NCBI GenBank assembly: GCA_944381115.1
Contig: CALWJV010000017.1
Coordinates: 1-56,849, forward strand
DNA length: 56,849 bases
Source: an uncultured Clostridia bacterium
GTDB lineage: Bacteria; Bacillota; Clostridia; Oscillospirales; CAG-272
Direction: 5' to 3'
Each line of letters starts with the position of its first letter. Within the stretch, counting starts at the first letter, position 1. The notes beneath the pieces were generated by a model. That model worked only from the letters and a program-made list of their open reading frames with translations, did no database searches and was not told the origin of the DNA. The translations under genes and the position numbers were made by a program. Shown here piece after piece: positions 34,992-43,449 of the stretch.

Positions 34992-35645
34992 ATGAATAAG
35001 AAATATATCCTCTTTGATCTTGACGGTACGCTTACTGATCCATACACCGGAATTACAAATTCTGTTTTGTATGCATTGAAAAAATTTAAAATAAATGAGA
35101 ATAATCCGGAAAAATTGAGAAAATTTATTGGTCCGCCTCTTGTTGAAAGTTTTATGGATTACTACGGACTTTCCAAAGAAGACGCATTAATTGCGGTTGG
35201 ATACTATCGTGAATACTTTAAACCTAAGGGAATTTATGAAAACAAAGTATATGACGGTGTAAAAGATATGTTGGACGAACTTTGCATATGCGGTAAAAAA
35301 CTTTATGTTGCATCTTCAAAGCCGGAACCGTTTGTAATTGAGATACTGAGGTATTTTGGACTTTATTCTTACTTTTATGGAATTTACGGAAGTACACTTG
35401 ATGAAACAAGGACAAAAAAGGATGAGGTTATAGCATACGCACTTGAAAGATCGGGAATAAAAAAATGCGAAGCCGTAATGGTCGGAGACAGACAACATGA
35501 TATATACGGAGCAAAGAAAAACGGATTAATGTCAATAGGAGTCCTTTATGGCTACGGGGACAGGAATGAGCATTTAAATGCAAACGCAGATATAATTGTA
35601 AGTACGGTCGAAGAATTAAAAATAATATTGAAAGGTGATAAATGA
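34992..35645 (+). CDS. HAD-superfamily phosphatase within the pyr operon
   Basis: 217 residues. Motif I is FDLDGTLTDPY, motif II ASSKPEPF, and motif III/IV MVGDRQHDIYGAKKNGL, with a helical cap of the phosphoglycolate-phosphatase (Gph/PgpP) kind. It is translationally coupled on both sides (1 nt after pyrF, 4-nt overlap with pyrE). A location inside the pyr operon suggests action on a pyrimidine nucleotide, damaged UMP analogue, or phosphate by-product, but similar genes serve as general phosphatases. Substrate unknown. Confidence 0.85.
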   Translation: MNKKYILFDLDGTLTDPYTGITNSVLYALKKFKINENNPEKLRKFIGPPLVESFMDYYGLSKEDALIAVGYYREYFKPKGIYENKVYDGVKDMLDELCICGKKLYVASSKPEPFVIEILRYFGLYSYFYGIYGSTLDETRTKKDEVIAYALERSGIKKCEAVMVGDRQHDIYGAKKNGLMSIGVLYGYGDRNEHLNANADIIVSTVEELKIILKGDK

Positions 35646-36295
35646 TGACAAACACTGAAAAACTTATTGCAAAAGATTTACTTTCCATAAAGGCTGTATT
35701 TTTCAGCCCGGACAAACCGTTTACATGGGCAAGCGGAATAAAAAGTCCGGTTTATTGTGATAACCGTTTGACTCTTACCGCTCCGAAAGTTCGTAATGAT
35801 GTGGAAAATGCAATTTCAGAGACGATAAAAAAAGAGTACCCGGATGTTGAAGTGATAATGGGAACATCCACCGCAGGTATTGCACATGCCGCTATAAGCG
35901 CGCATATATTAGGCTTACCCATGGGATATGTACGTTCCTCCGGCGCAAAGGACCACGGAAGAGGAAATCAAATCGAGGGAAGACTTGAATCAGGTCAAAA
36001 GGTCGTTGTTGTCGAAGATCTTATATCAACCGGAGGAAGTGTAATTGAAGTCGTAAATGTTCTTCGGGAGGCAGGAGCCGAAGTACTCGGTATTGTAAGT
36101 ATATTTACTTACGGTATGAAAAAAGGACTTCAACGTCTTGAAGAAGCAAATGTAAAAAACGTCAGTCTTACAAACTTTGATGTAATTGCAGAGGTTGCGG
36201 CTGAGGAGAAATACATTGCTCCCGACGATATTGCGCGTCTTAAATCATTCAGAAACAATCCATCGGATGAAAGTTGGATCAAGGGGGGGAAATAA
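35642..36295 (+). CDS. pyrE: Orotate phosphoribosyltransferase
   Basis: Joins orotate with PRPP to give OMP. 217 residues. The PRPP-binding motif is [13 protein letters not shown]; the flexible catalytic loop reads [18 protein letters not shown], with [11 protein letters not shown] upstream. Two consecutive ATG codons mark the start; the second (35645) is also possible. Coupled to the HAD gene before and pyrB after (TAATG overlap at 36293-36297). Confidence 0.95.
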   Translation: MMTNTEKLIAKDLLSIKAVFFSPDKPFTWASGIKSPVYCDNRLTLTAPKVRNDVENAISETIKKEYPDVEVIMGTSTAGIAHAAISAHILGLPMGYVRSSGAKDHGRGNQIEGRLESGQKVVVVEDLISTGGSVIEVVNVLREAGAEVLGIVSIFTYGMKKGLQRLEEANVKNVSLTNFDVIAEVAAEEKYIAPDDIARLKSFRNNPSDESWIKGGK

Positions 36296-37209
36296 TGCGC
36301 AGTCTAATTGATATTCTTGATCTCACTACCGAAGAGATTGATGCGCTTATAGAAAAAGCGAAGGACATTATGCTCCGACCTGATGCTTACAGAGAAAAAT
36401 GCCGCTATAAAAAACTTGCCACTCTGTTTTTTGAACCCTCAACTCGTACACGCCTTTCTTTTGAGGCTGCAATGCTTGAACTCGGCGGAAGTGTGCTCGG
36501 ATTTTCCGAAGCGGCATCAAGTTCCTCTGCAAAAGGAGAAAGCGTTTCCGATACTGTTAAAATCGTAAGCGGTTATGCCGATATAATAGCCATGCGACAC
36601 TTTAAAGAAGGTGCTCCGCTTGTTGCATCCATGAAAAGTGACGTTCCTGTTATAAATGCAGGAGACGGCGGTCATAATCATCCAACGCAGACGCTTGCTG
36701 ATCTTTTGACCATAAAACGTGAAAAGGGAAGTCTTAATGATCTTACAATAGGTCTTTGCGGAGATCTTAAGTTTGGTAGAACAGTTCATTCTCTTATTGC
36801 TGCAATGTCACGTTATAAAGGAATAAAATTTACTCTTATATCTCCCGATGAACTTAAACTTCCGAGTTATGTTAAAAATACATATATTACACTTAAAAAC
36901 ATTCCATGCACGGAAACAAATTCGCTTGAGGAAGTCATGTCAAACCTTGATATACTTTACATGACAAGGGTACAAAAAGAACGGTTCTTCAATGAAGAGG
37001 ATTACCTACGTTTGAAGGACAGTTACATTTTGACTCCGGATAAACTGAAAAACGCAAAAAAGGAACTTTCGATTCTTCATCCGCTTCCCAGGGTAAATGA
37101 AATTTCTACAGAAGTGGACAGCGATCCGCGTGCTTCTTATTTCAGGCAGGCGAAAAACGGTAAATACATTAGAATGGCGCTTATTATGATGCTTTTGGGG
37201 GTAGAATAA
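36295..37209 (+). CDS. pyrB: Aspartate carbamoyltransferase catalytic subunit
   Basis: Joins carbamoyl phosphate and aspartate. 304 residues. The carbamoyl-phosphate site is [15 protein letters not shown], with SSSSAKGES (80s loop), MRH, and [18 protein letters not shown]; the C-terminal [14 protein letters not shown] is the aspartate-site loop. The ATG at 36295 overlaps the pyrE stop and follows AAGGGGGG; an earlier ATG in frame at 36274 lies within pyrE. Followed by pyrI, so this is the E. coli-like regulated enzyme. Confidence 0.96.
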   Translation: MRSLIDILDLTTEEIDALIEKAKDIMLRPDAYREKCRYKKLATLFFEPSTRTRLSFEAAMLELGGSVLGFSEAASSSSAKGESVSDTVKIVSGYADIIAMRHFKEGAPLVASMKSDVPVINAGDGGHNHPTQTLADLLTIKREKGSLNDLTIGLCGDLKFGRTVHSLIAAMSRYKGIKFTLISPDELKLPSYVKNTYITLKNIPCTETNSLEEVMSNLDILYMTRVQKERFFNEEDYLRLKDSYILTPDKLKNAKKELSILHPLPRVNEISTEVDSDPRASYFRQAKNGKYIRMALIMMLLGVE

Positions 37210-37622
37210 TGCATATAGACGATATAAAAAACGGTATTGTCATAGATCATATTATCGCCGGAAAAGCAATGGAGATTTACAATATGCTATCCTTAGGTAA
37301 ACTTGACTGTACTGTTGCAATAATTAAAAATGCACCGAGTAAAAAACTCGGTAAAAAGGATATTATAAAAATTGACAGTGACATTGATATAAATCTTGAT
37401 GTTCTCGGATACATTAGCCCAAATATAACGGTTGCATTTGTAAAAAACGGCAAAATAACTGAAAAAAAGCATATAGGTCTTCCGAGTACTCTTACTGATA
37501 TCATAAAATGCAAAAACCCCCGCTGTATAACATCAACTGAGCCGGGCATACATCATATTTTTAAACTCAGTAACGGAAATACGCCCGTATACAGTTGTAT
37601 TTACTGTGATACCGAGGCATAA
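37209..37622 (+). CDS. pyrI: Aspartate carbamoyltransferase regulatory subunit
   Basis: Binds CTP/ATP for allosteric control of PyrB. 137 residues. The nucleotide-binding domain begins IKNGIVIDHIIAGKAM. The C-terminal zinc domain has the four cysteines in CKNPRC and YSCIYCD that contact the catalytic subunit. The ATG overlaps the pyrB stop (TAATG). Presence of pyrI indicates feedback of the pathway at the enzyme level besides any transcriptional control. Confidence 0.95.
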   Translation: MHIDDIKNGIVIDHIIAGKAMEIYNMLSLGKLDCTVAIIKNAPSKKLGKKDIIKIDSDIDINLDVLGYISPNITVAFVKNGKITEKKHIGLPSTLTDIIKCKNPRCITSTEPGIHHIFKLSNGNTPVYSCIYCDTEA

Positions 37623-37655
37623 AATAAACCCGCTTGATTTTGAACGGAGAAAATA

Positions 37656-38822
37656 ATGAAAGTAAATATTCAGGAAATACTCGATCTGATCAAATACTGT
37701 TTGTTTACACCGGATGAAAAGCCGTGTTTTCCGAAAAAAATTGACTCAGAATTTCTGAGCACAGTATTTAAATTTTCAAAAGCACACGATGTTGCACATA
37801 TCGTCGGTTTGTCGCTTAAAAAACTCGGATTACTCTCTGATGATGAAATTTCAGAAAAATTTAATAAAGAAATTGACATTGCAATGTACAGATATCTTCA
37901 GATATCGGCTGCTTTTTCCGAAATAAAAACCGTACTTGAAGATGAAAAAATACCTTATATTCCGTTAAAAGGTGCGGTTTTACGTAATTATTACCCACAA
38001 CCGTTCCTCCGTACAAGTTCAGATATTGATATTTTGATAAAAAAAGATGATATTAAAAAGGCTGAAAATGTTTTTACAAAAAAATACAAATATAAAGTTG
38101 TAATAATAGGCAACAGTCACGATGTTTCTTTTATGACACCCGGCGGTGTTCACCTTGAACTCCACTTTAGATTGATCGAACAGATGCCAAAAGCAGAAAA
38201 AATACTTGAAAATATTTGGGATATTGCTGAAAAAGACGGAGAAAGTCTTTATTGTTATCGTATGCCCAATGAATATTTTCTTTTTTACCATATTACGCAT
38301 ATGGCAAGACATTTCATTTACGGCGGTATCGGAATAAAGCCGGTTATCGATTTATATTTTATTGATAAAATGGGTGTTGACACCGATAAAGCGGAAAAAA
38401 TTTTAAAAGAGGCAGGACTCCTTACCTTTACAAAAGAGATTAAACATCTTTTTGATGTTTGGTGGAACGGTGCAGAGCAAACCGAACTTTCAAAACAGAT
38501 CCACAGATATATTCTTTTATCAGGAACGTACGGTAATTTTGAAAATTATTCGGTTGCTTCGCAAATCGTAAACGGTGGAAAATTTAAAACACTTTTGAAA
38601 AAAATTTTTCTTCCGTACAATGATCTTAAAACTTTTTATCCTGTCCTTGTAAAATACCCGATATTAACTCCGTTATATCAAATAAGACGTTGGTTCAGAA
38701 TATTTTTTTTCGGTAGAAAAAGCGCTAAATCCAAATTTATTTCAGCAAAAAATGTTACAGACGATCAAACAGTAATGTTTAAAAAATTTTTGAATTCACT
38801 GGAACTTAAAATCGGCAAATAA
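37656..38822 (+). CDS. Nucleotidyltransferase-fold protein (NTP_transf_5 type)
   Basis: 388 residues. The motif IPLKGAVLRNYYPQPFLRTSSDIDILIKKDD, with the two-aspartate DID pattern, is the minimal nucleotidyltransferase active site seen in the NTP_transf_5 family. Such proteins are often linked to surface glycan or peptide modification, and none is well understood. Ribosome binding site CGGAGAAAATA. It comes 33 nt after pyrI without a terminator, so it may be the last gene of the pyr transcript, yet nothing ties it to pyrimidine synthesis. Confidence 0.75.
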   Translation: MKVNIQEILDLIKYCLFTPDEKPCFPKKIDSEFLSTVFKFSKAHDVAHIVGLSLKKLGLLSDDEISEKFNKEIDIAMYRYLQISAAFSEIKTVLEDEKIPYIPLKGAVLRNYYPQPFLRTSSDIDILIKKDDIKKAENVFTKKYKYKVVIIGNSHDVSFMTPGGVHLELHFRLIEQMPKAEKILENIWDIAEKDGESLYCYRMPNEYFLFYHITHMARHFIYGGIGIKPVIDLYFIDKMGVDTDKAEKILKEAGLLTFTKEIKHLFDVWWNGAEQTELSKQIHRYILLSGTYGNFENYSVASQIVNGGKFKTLLKKIFLPYNDLKTFYPVLVKYPILTPLYQIRRWFRIFFFGRKSAKSKFISAKNVTDDQTVMFKKFLNSLELKIGK

Positions 38823-38850
38823 AAAAACTGCTTTTATAAGCAGTTTTTTT
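38821..38850. terminator. Bidirectional terminator between the pyr cluster and galM
   Basis: AAAAAAACTGCTT (38821-38833), loop TTAT, AAGCAGTTTTTTT (38838-38850). T-runs in both directions, between convergent genes. Confidence 0.9.
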
Positions 38851-38853
38851 ATT

Positions 38854-39942
38854 TCATTTTTCTATCTCAAATTTAAATACAGCATTGTGTGTATAATCTC
38901 TGTCCGGACCGTAAATGCAACAAGGAAAATCAGGACGGTTAGGGGAGTCTGGATATAATCCGGTCTCAAGACATACAGCACCGTACTTTTCAGCAGCAAC
39001 GCCGCCTTTAAAGTAATTTCCTCCCATAAAGTTGCCTGAATAAACCTGAATACCCGGAGCATCCGTATAAACTGTAAGTTTCCTTCCGCTTTCTGAATCG
39101 TAAAGAATTGCGGCTCCGTTAAGCAAAATATCATGTTTCCATGAAAATTTACTATTACTTTTATTAATAATAAAGGTATGATCATATCCTCCCGCAATTT
39201 TTAACTGTCCGTCGTCTACAAATATGTCCTTTCCGATGGTCTTAGGTATGCGGAAATCAAATGGAGTTCCGGTAACATCTATGAGTTCAGTCGGGATAAG
39301 TTCTTTATCAACTGCAACAATTTTATCACAGTTAAGCTTTAATTGATGGTTGAGTATATTTTGTGTATCATAACCGGAAAGATTAAAATATGCGTGATTT
39401 GTCATGGAAACAGGTGTATCTTTATCTGCTTTTGCAAAATAACGTATGGAGAATTCACCGTCATCTGAAAGACGATATATAACTTTTACATCAAGATTAC
39501 CGGGAAAACCTTCTTCGCCGTCAGGGGAGGTATATGTAAGTATAAGTTTATCTGCGTTCCCGCATTTACAACATCCTGTTTCAACATTCCATATTTTTTT
39601 GTCAAATCCTACATTTCCGCCGTGAAGTGCTGTTACGCCGTTTTCATTTTTAGGAATTTTGTATGTAATTCCATTAAGATTAAACTGACCGTTTTTGATC
39701 CTATTTGCATATCTTCCGATAAGCGCGCCATTATATCCGCTGTTCACAATATAATCTTCGGGATTATCGTATCCGCAAACAATATCCTTTATATTTCCAT
39801 TTTTATCTGGCATTTTTACAGACTGAATTATTCCGCCGAGATTAAGTATTGTAATTGAAATTCCGCATTCTGCCGAAAGAATATAAGCGGTAACGTCTGT
39901 TCCGCAACTTAATGTTCCGAATTTCCTTTGTATAATTGACAT
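38854..39942 (-). CDS. galM: Aldose 1-epimerase (galactose mutarotase)
   Basis: Interconverts the alpha and beta anomers of hexoses. 362 residues, beta-sandwich fold. Family landmarks: NLGGIIQSVKMPDKNG, GYNGALIGRYANRIKNG, LHGGNVGFDKKIW, MTNHAYFNLSGYD (catalytic His) and AVCLETGLYPDSPNRPDFP (catalytic Glu). The ATG follows TTGGAGAAAAAAT. It is 56 nt downstream of galT and probably in its operon; galK and galE are not here. Confidence 0.93.
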   Translation of the reverse strand: MSIIQRKFGTLSCGTDVTAYILSAECGISITILNLGGIIQSVKMPDKNGNIKDIVCGYDNPEDYIVNSGYNGALIGRYANRIKNGQFNLNGITYKIPKNENGVTALHGGNVGFDKKIWNVETGCCKCGNADKLILTYTSPDGEEGFPGNLDVKVIYRLSDDGEFSIRYFAKADKDTPVSMTNHAYFNLSGYDTQNILNHQLKLNCDKIVAVDKELIPTELIDVTGTPFDFRIPKTIGKDIFVDDGQLKIAGGYDHTFIINKSNSKFSWKHDILLNGAAILYDSESGRKLTVYTDAPGIQVYSGNFMGGNYFKGGVAAEKYGAVCLETGLYPDSPNRPDFPCCIYGPDRDYTHNAVFKFEIEK

Positions 39943-39998
39943 ATTTTTTCTCCAATCACATAATAAAAAATCAAATTTTAAATCTGTATTATATAAAA

Positions 39999-40994
39999 TT
40001 ATTTACCGGAGTCAAGAAATTTTTTTACTGCCTCACGTAGTTCTGCGGCTTTTTCCTCAGGAGCAGTAGGATTACAATGTGCCCAGATACCTGTCTCTGA
40101 CGACGCCATAAACTGCTGTTTATCAGCCGAACGCATAGGAGGGTAAAACTCAATATGAAAGTGATAATATTCGCGGTTATCAGGATATTCTTTTTCAGAA
40201 TTTACAGGAGCATTATGCATACACATCATATAAGGAAATTTGTAATCAAAAAGTTCATCATACGATCCGGTTATGACTTTAATAATGTCTGCAAGGTCAG
40301 CAATTTCCTTTTCATCAAGTTCGGCAATGGTTGATATATGTTTTTTTGAAGCAATATATGTTCCGTATGCGTAATCTGCAAAAAAGGGTATGTAAGCCAT
40401 AAAACTTTCGTTTTCGTAGACCATACGCTCAGAAAAGTCCTTTTCTTCCTCGTTTATATCGCAAAAAAGACAGCTTCCGTTTGTTTCTTTATATTTTTTA
40501 GCACTTTGAAGTTCAAGTTCAATCTTTTTAGGCATTACAGAAAATCCGTACATCTGACCGTGCGGATGAGGCATTGTTGTCCCGACTTTATCGCCTCTGT
40601 TTTCAAAGGGAAAAACATATTTTATTTTTTTATCACTGCTCATAATGTTAAAACGCTGAATCCAAAGTTTAACAAGTTTTACAATATGCTCTCGGGAAAG
40701 CAAGCAAAGTGATCCTGTATGTTCAGGAGAATATAATATTACCTCACATTTTCCATAAGAAGGAGCGACTTTATAAATTTTTTTACCTTTTTCTGTAAAA
40801 GGATAATCCATCTTTGGAGGAGTCTGTGAAAGTGCCGGAAAGTCGTTATCATATGCGAGTACGTCATAATCAGGTACTTTTCCGAATTTCGGGCAAAACG
40901 GACAAAAGTCCTTTGGCATTTGCGGTCTGTTTTGACGGTGCGAGGCAACCATTGTCCAGTCATCAATCATTGGGTTCCATCTGAGTTCGGCCAT
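39999..40994 (-). CDS. galT: Galactose-1-phosphate uridylyltransferase
   Basis: Leloir-pathway enzyme that swaps galactose-1-P with UDP-glucose. 331 residues, HIT-superfamily (GalT class I, with the histidine triad form). Zinc cysteines in FCPFCPKFG, active-site GTTMPHPHGQMYGF and the late CMHNAPV, YYHFHIEFYPP. Start ATG with GGTTAGGT upstream. The first gene of a galT-galM transcript with its own promoter. Confidence 0.93.
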   Translation of the reverse strand: MAELRWNPMIDDWTMVASHRQNRPQMPKDFCPFCPKFGKVPDYDVLAYDNDFPALSQTPPKMDYPFTEKGKKIYKVAPSYGKCEVILYSPEHTGSLCLLSREHIVKLVKLWIQRFNIMSSDKKIKYVFPFENRGDKVGTTMPHPHGQMYGFSVMPKKIELELQSAKKYKETNGSCLFCDINEEEKDFSERMVYENESFMAYIPFFADYAYGTYIASKKHISTIAELDEKEIADLADIIKVITGSYDELFDYKFPYMMCMHNAPVNSEKEYPDNREYYHFHIEFYPPMRSADKQQFMASSETGIWAHCNPTAPEEKAAELREAVKKFLDSGK

Positions 40995-41047
40995 TATGTG
41001 TATACCTAACCTTTCAATTTTCTCTTTTTATTATACAAGATACAACA

Positions 41048-41076
41048 AGTATATCACAAAATAAATATAATTTCAA
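41048..41076 (-). promoter_or_regulatory. Sigma-A promoter for galT-galM
   Basis: Minus strand TTGAAA (41076-41071), 17-nt spacer, TATACT (41053-41048) with TGA before it. A second -10-like TATAAT lies 25 nt downstream but has no -35. Confidence 0.75.
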
Positions 41077-41081
41077 GTATA

Positions 41082-41130
41082 TTAAAAAAAAACAGCAGTT
41101 TTTCAAAAAAAATCTGAAATTCTGCTGTTT
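41082..41130 (-). terminator. Terminator of the EamA transporter gene
   Basis: On the minus strand AAACAGCAG (41130-41122) pairs with CTGCTGTTT (41098-41090), followed by a long T-run. Confidence 0.85.
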
Positions 41131-41181
41131 CAATTTAAAAAATTTAAATTACAGTAATAAAACCGTAAATTACCTGTTTCA

Positions 41182-42150
41182 TCAATTTCCTAACAGGTTA
41201 TTCAGCCATACCGGCAAATTTTCTGCTTCTGAAAGCCCCTCTACAATTCCGAGAGTTAAAATACCGAACAAAACAGCAACAACTGCGGCATATTGTTTTC
41301 CTGAAAGTTTTTCTTTTAAAAAAATCCTTGAAAGAATTACGGAAACAATACTGTAAGAAGCGATCATAGGTGCGGCTACTACACCGTTACCGCTCATGGC
41401 ATAGACATACGTAAACTGTCCTGCTGTTTCAAAAACAGCAGCGCCAAAACGGTATTTTTGTGATAAAATTCCGAAATTTTGTTTTTTAATAAACTTTACA
41501 TAAATAAAAAGAATTATTGCAACTAAAAGAAAAGTAAGTTCGTAAGAAGTATTTGCAACATCTTCAAAATTTTCTTCAGTTACATTTACAAGAGGGGTAT
41601 TTGTGAAATCGTCAAGATAATAAGCATCAAAGAAAGTTCCGAGCGAATCAAATACGCAGTAGAGAATTGGCATCAAAAAAGCAACAAATCCTATTTTATA
41701 TTTTCTGTTGTTTTCGGATTCAAAATTATCTGTTCGTTGTTTTTCAAACCAACCGAGAAGAAATACGCCAATGCATATAATAACAACTGCAATTCCGGAA
41801 ATAATGTCCATAGATTGGCTTAAAAATATAAGGCACATTATACTTACAAGTGCTCCGGAAGTGTTTTGGATAGGGGAAGAAATTGATAATTCGAGATATC
41901 TGAGACCAAAATATCCTATTGTCATGGAGAGTATGTACATCAGGGAAACTGGTAAATACAAAATTAGATTCAGAAAATCATAGTCCAAACCTCTTATTAG
42001 CATTATAATGGCATGAATACCCATTACAAGTCCTACAATGACAGATGTTTTTAAATGGCTGTACCTGTCCTCTTCATCTGCGCCTTTTTTATAAAAAAGA
42101 TCTGCGCATCCCCAGGCAAGTGTTGCCAAAAGTGCATATATAAACCACAT
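41182..42150 (-). CDS. EamA/DMT-family transporter
   Basis: 322 residues with ten hydrophobic segments in two EamA repeats (residues about 1-140 and 155-310), an inner-membrane exporter or uptake protein for metabolites. The N-terminal FIYALLATLAWGCADLFYKKG and the C-terminal SYSIVSVILSRIFLKEKLSGKQYAAVVAVLFGI match the family. Substrate unknown; drug/metabolite transporters carry amino acids, nucleotide-sugars or drugs. ATG after ATGAGGTAAAATTAAA. The 5' leader of about 140 nt contains a small ORF with a polyproline motif, which may control expression. Confidence 0.88.
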   Translation of the reverse strand: MWFIYALLATLAWGCADLFYKKGADEEDRYSHLKTSVIVGLVMGIHAIIMLIRGLDYDFLNLILYLPVSLMYILSMTIGYFGLRYLELSISSPIQNTSGALVSIMCLIFLSQSMDIISGIAVVIICIGVFLLGWFEKQRTDNFESENNRKYKIGFVAFLMPILYCVFDSLGTFFDAYYLDDFTNTPLVNVTEENFEDVANTSYELTFLLVAIILFIYVKFIKKQNFGILSQKYRFGAAVFETAGQFTYVYAMSGNGVVAAPMIASYSIVSVILSRIFLKEKLSGKQYAAVVAVLFGILTLGIVEGLSEAENLPVWLNNLLGN

Positions 42151-42180
42151 TTTAATTTTACCTCATAATGTTTGAAATTA

Positions 42181-42246
42181 TTAATACATAAAATAAAATC
42201 GAACATTGGTCGGAGGCGGTCTGATTCCTAAAATATGTTGTATCAA
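42181..42246 (-). CDS. Putative 21-residue leader peptide with IRPPPTN motif
   Basis: Minus-strand frame TTG (42246) to TAA (42181). It is preceded by a good ribosome binding site, AAGGA, seven nt before the TTG, and lies between the promoter and the EamA gene. The core IRPPPTN holds three consecutive prolines after Arg; consecutive prolines stall ribosomes without EF-P, and RPPP/RAPP-type motifs occur in arrest peptides. A role as translational attenuator of the transporter is an inference. Conservation cannot be tested here. Confidence 0.45.
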   Translation of the reverse strand: MIQHILGIRPPPTNVRFYFMY

Positions 42247-42298
42247 ATTATCTTCCTTTTTAGTTTAAAATCAATTATTATATTGAAAAATATTAGTT

Positions 42299-42327
42299 AT
42301 TATAACATATAACAATTTTTTTGTCAA
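42299..42327 (-). promoter_or_regulatory. Sigma-A promoter for leader ORF and EamA transporter
   Basis: Minus strand TTGACA (42327-42322), 17-nt spacer, TATAAT (42304-42299): full consensus. The predicted start is near 42292, 142 nt before the transporter ATG. The rest of 42328-42440, where spoIIIAH would be expected, is AT-rich and empty. Confidence 0.88.
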
Positions 42328-42440
42328 TAAAATAATAAAAAAGAACTTAGTTTTATAAAAAAATTTTTGCTGATACAAAATATTTATTTAAACCTTCGGG
42401 TAAATTTATTAATTAAAAATAAAACATTTTTTGATTGAAT

Positions 42441-42917
42441 TTATGTATTGATAATTGAGATTCTATTAGTACCAATATTAAAAAGGGAAGCGAGCATATC
42501 AATTATTTCTTTTTTAAGCATTTCATTTTCCCCATAATTGCATACTATAGCAATACCTCTTATATTTGCGTTGATTTCAGCAACCGTAAGTGCGGATTGA
42601 TTTCCTGAAGAATCTGTTATTATTACATAATCATCATTGTTTCCGGAAGTTGCATAAATTTTTTCTTTTGATATTTCAGCAGTAACCATAACATTAACCT
42701 CAGTTACACCTCCTATATGAGATAAAAGTGATGTAATCTTTTTTTCAAGAGAATCTGTATAACTTTCAATTTCATCTGATGTATAAATATTTTCAGATAT
42801 CGGTAAATCACTTTCTTTATTACTATTTGTGTTTCCGAGAAAAATGAGCAACAGTCCGCAGATACATCCGATTAAAACTATTAAAAAGTTTTTATTCTTT
42901 AATAAATTTAATTTCAT
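42441..42917 (-). CDS. spoIIIAG: Stage III sporulation protein AG
   Basis: Part of the SpoIIIA-SpoIIQ channel between mother cell and forespore; AG forms a large ring in the intermembrane space. 158 residues, rather short. One membrane span near the N-terminus (FLIVLIGCICGLLLIFLG), then YTDSLEKKITSLLSHIGGVTEVNVMVT and the C-terminal IRGIAIVCNYGENEMLKKEIIDMLASLF, the ring-building motif domain. Last gene of the operon here; no spoIIIAH follows. Confidence 0.92.
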   Translation of the reverse strand: MKLNLLKNKNFLIVLIGCICGLLLIFLGNTNSNKESDLPISENIYTSDEIESYTDSLEKKITSLLSHIGGVTEVNVMVTAEISKEKIYATSGNNDDYVIITDSSGNQSALTVAEINANIRGIAIVCNYGENEMLKKEIIDMLASLFNIGTNRISIINT

Positions 42918-42963
42918 ATGTAGATTCCTTTACTCCTTTTTTACTTTTTTGCTTATTTAATTC

Positions 42964-43449
42964 CTACTTTGATATTACAAAACATTCACATCCTATGGTA
43001 TCCGAAATATATTTTGCAGCCTGTAAATATATGCTTTCGTCTGTATTTTTAAAAGAAAGTGTTATATTTTTTATTAAAATATTTTCTTTATTACTGTCAT
43101 CAAGCGTTACAGAAACAGATATATTTTCCGACGCAATAGAATATTTTTGTGATAAAAGAGTTTTAACGTATTCGCAAATAAAGGATGCGCTTTGATTTAT
43201 CAGTATCTCATCAGAAACATTTGCCTGTTCCTCATCTTCAGTAACAGAAAAATCAATGTTTATTAACGACCCCATTGTTTTTAAAAACGGAGAAAGTATT
43301 GTTATAATTGTCAGTAGGAGGGAAATGCCGCAAACATATTTTACACTACCGGCAAATTTTGTTTTTGCGACAAGTACCGTTATAAGTGTACATGCAACTG
43401 AAATATATACCAAAATACGGACCGAATTTACAATATTTATATAATTCAT
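42964..43449 (-). CDS. spoIIIAF: Stage III sporulation protein AF
   Basis: 161 residues with two N-terminal membrane spans (ILVYISVACTLITVLVA and YVCGISLLLTIITILSPFL) and a soluble ring-building domain with a C-terminal AAKYISDTIG helix. Accessory component of the SpoIIIA feeding channel/secretion-like complex. The ATG overlaps the spoIIIAE stop by 4 nt. Confidence 0.88.
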   Translation of the reverse strand: MNYINIVNSVRILVYISVACTLITVLVAKTKFAGSVKYVCGISLLLTIITILSPFLKTMGSLINIDFSVTEDEEQANVSDEILINQSASFICEYVKTLLSQKYSIASENISVSVTLDDSNKENILIKNITLSFKNTDESIYLQAAKYISDTIGCECFVISK

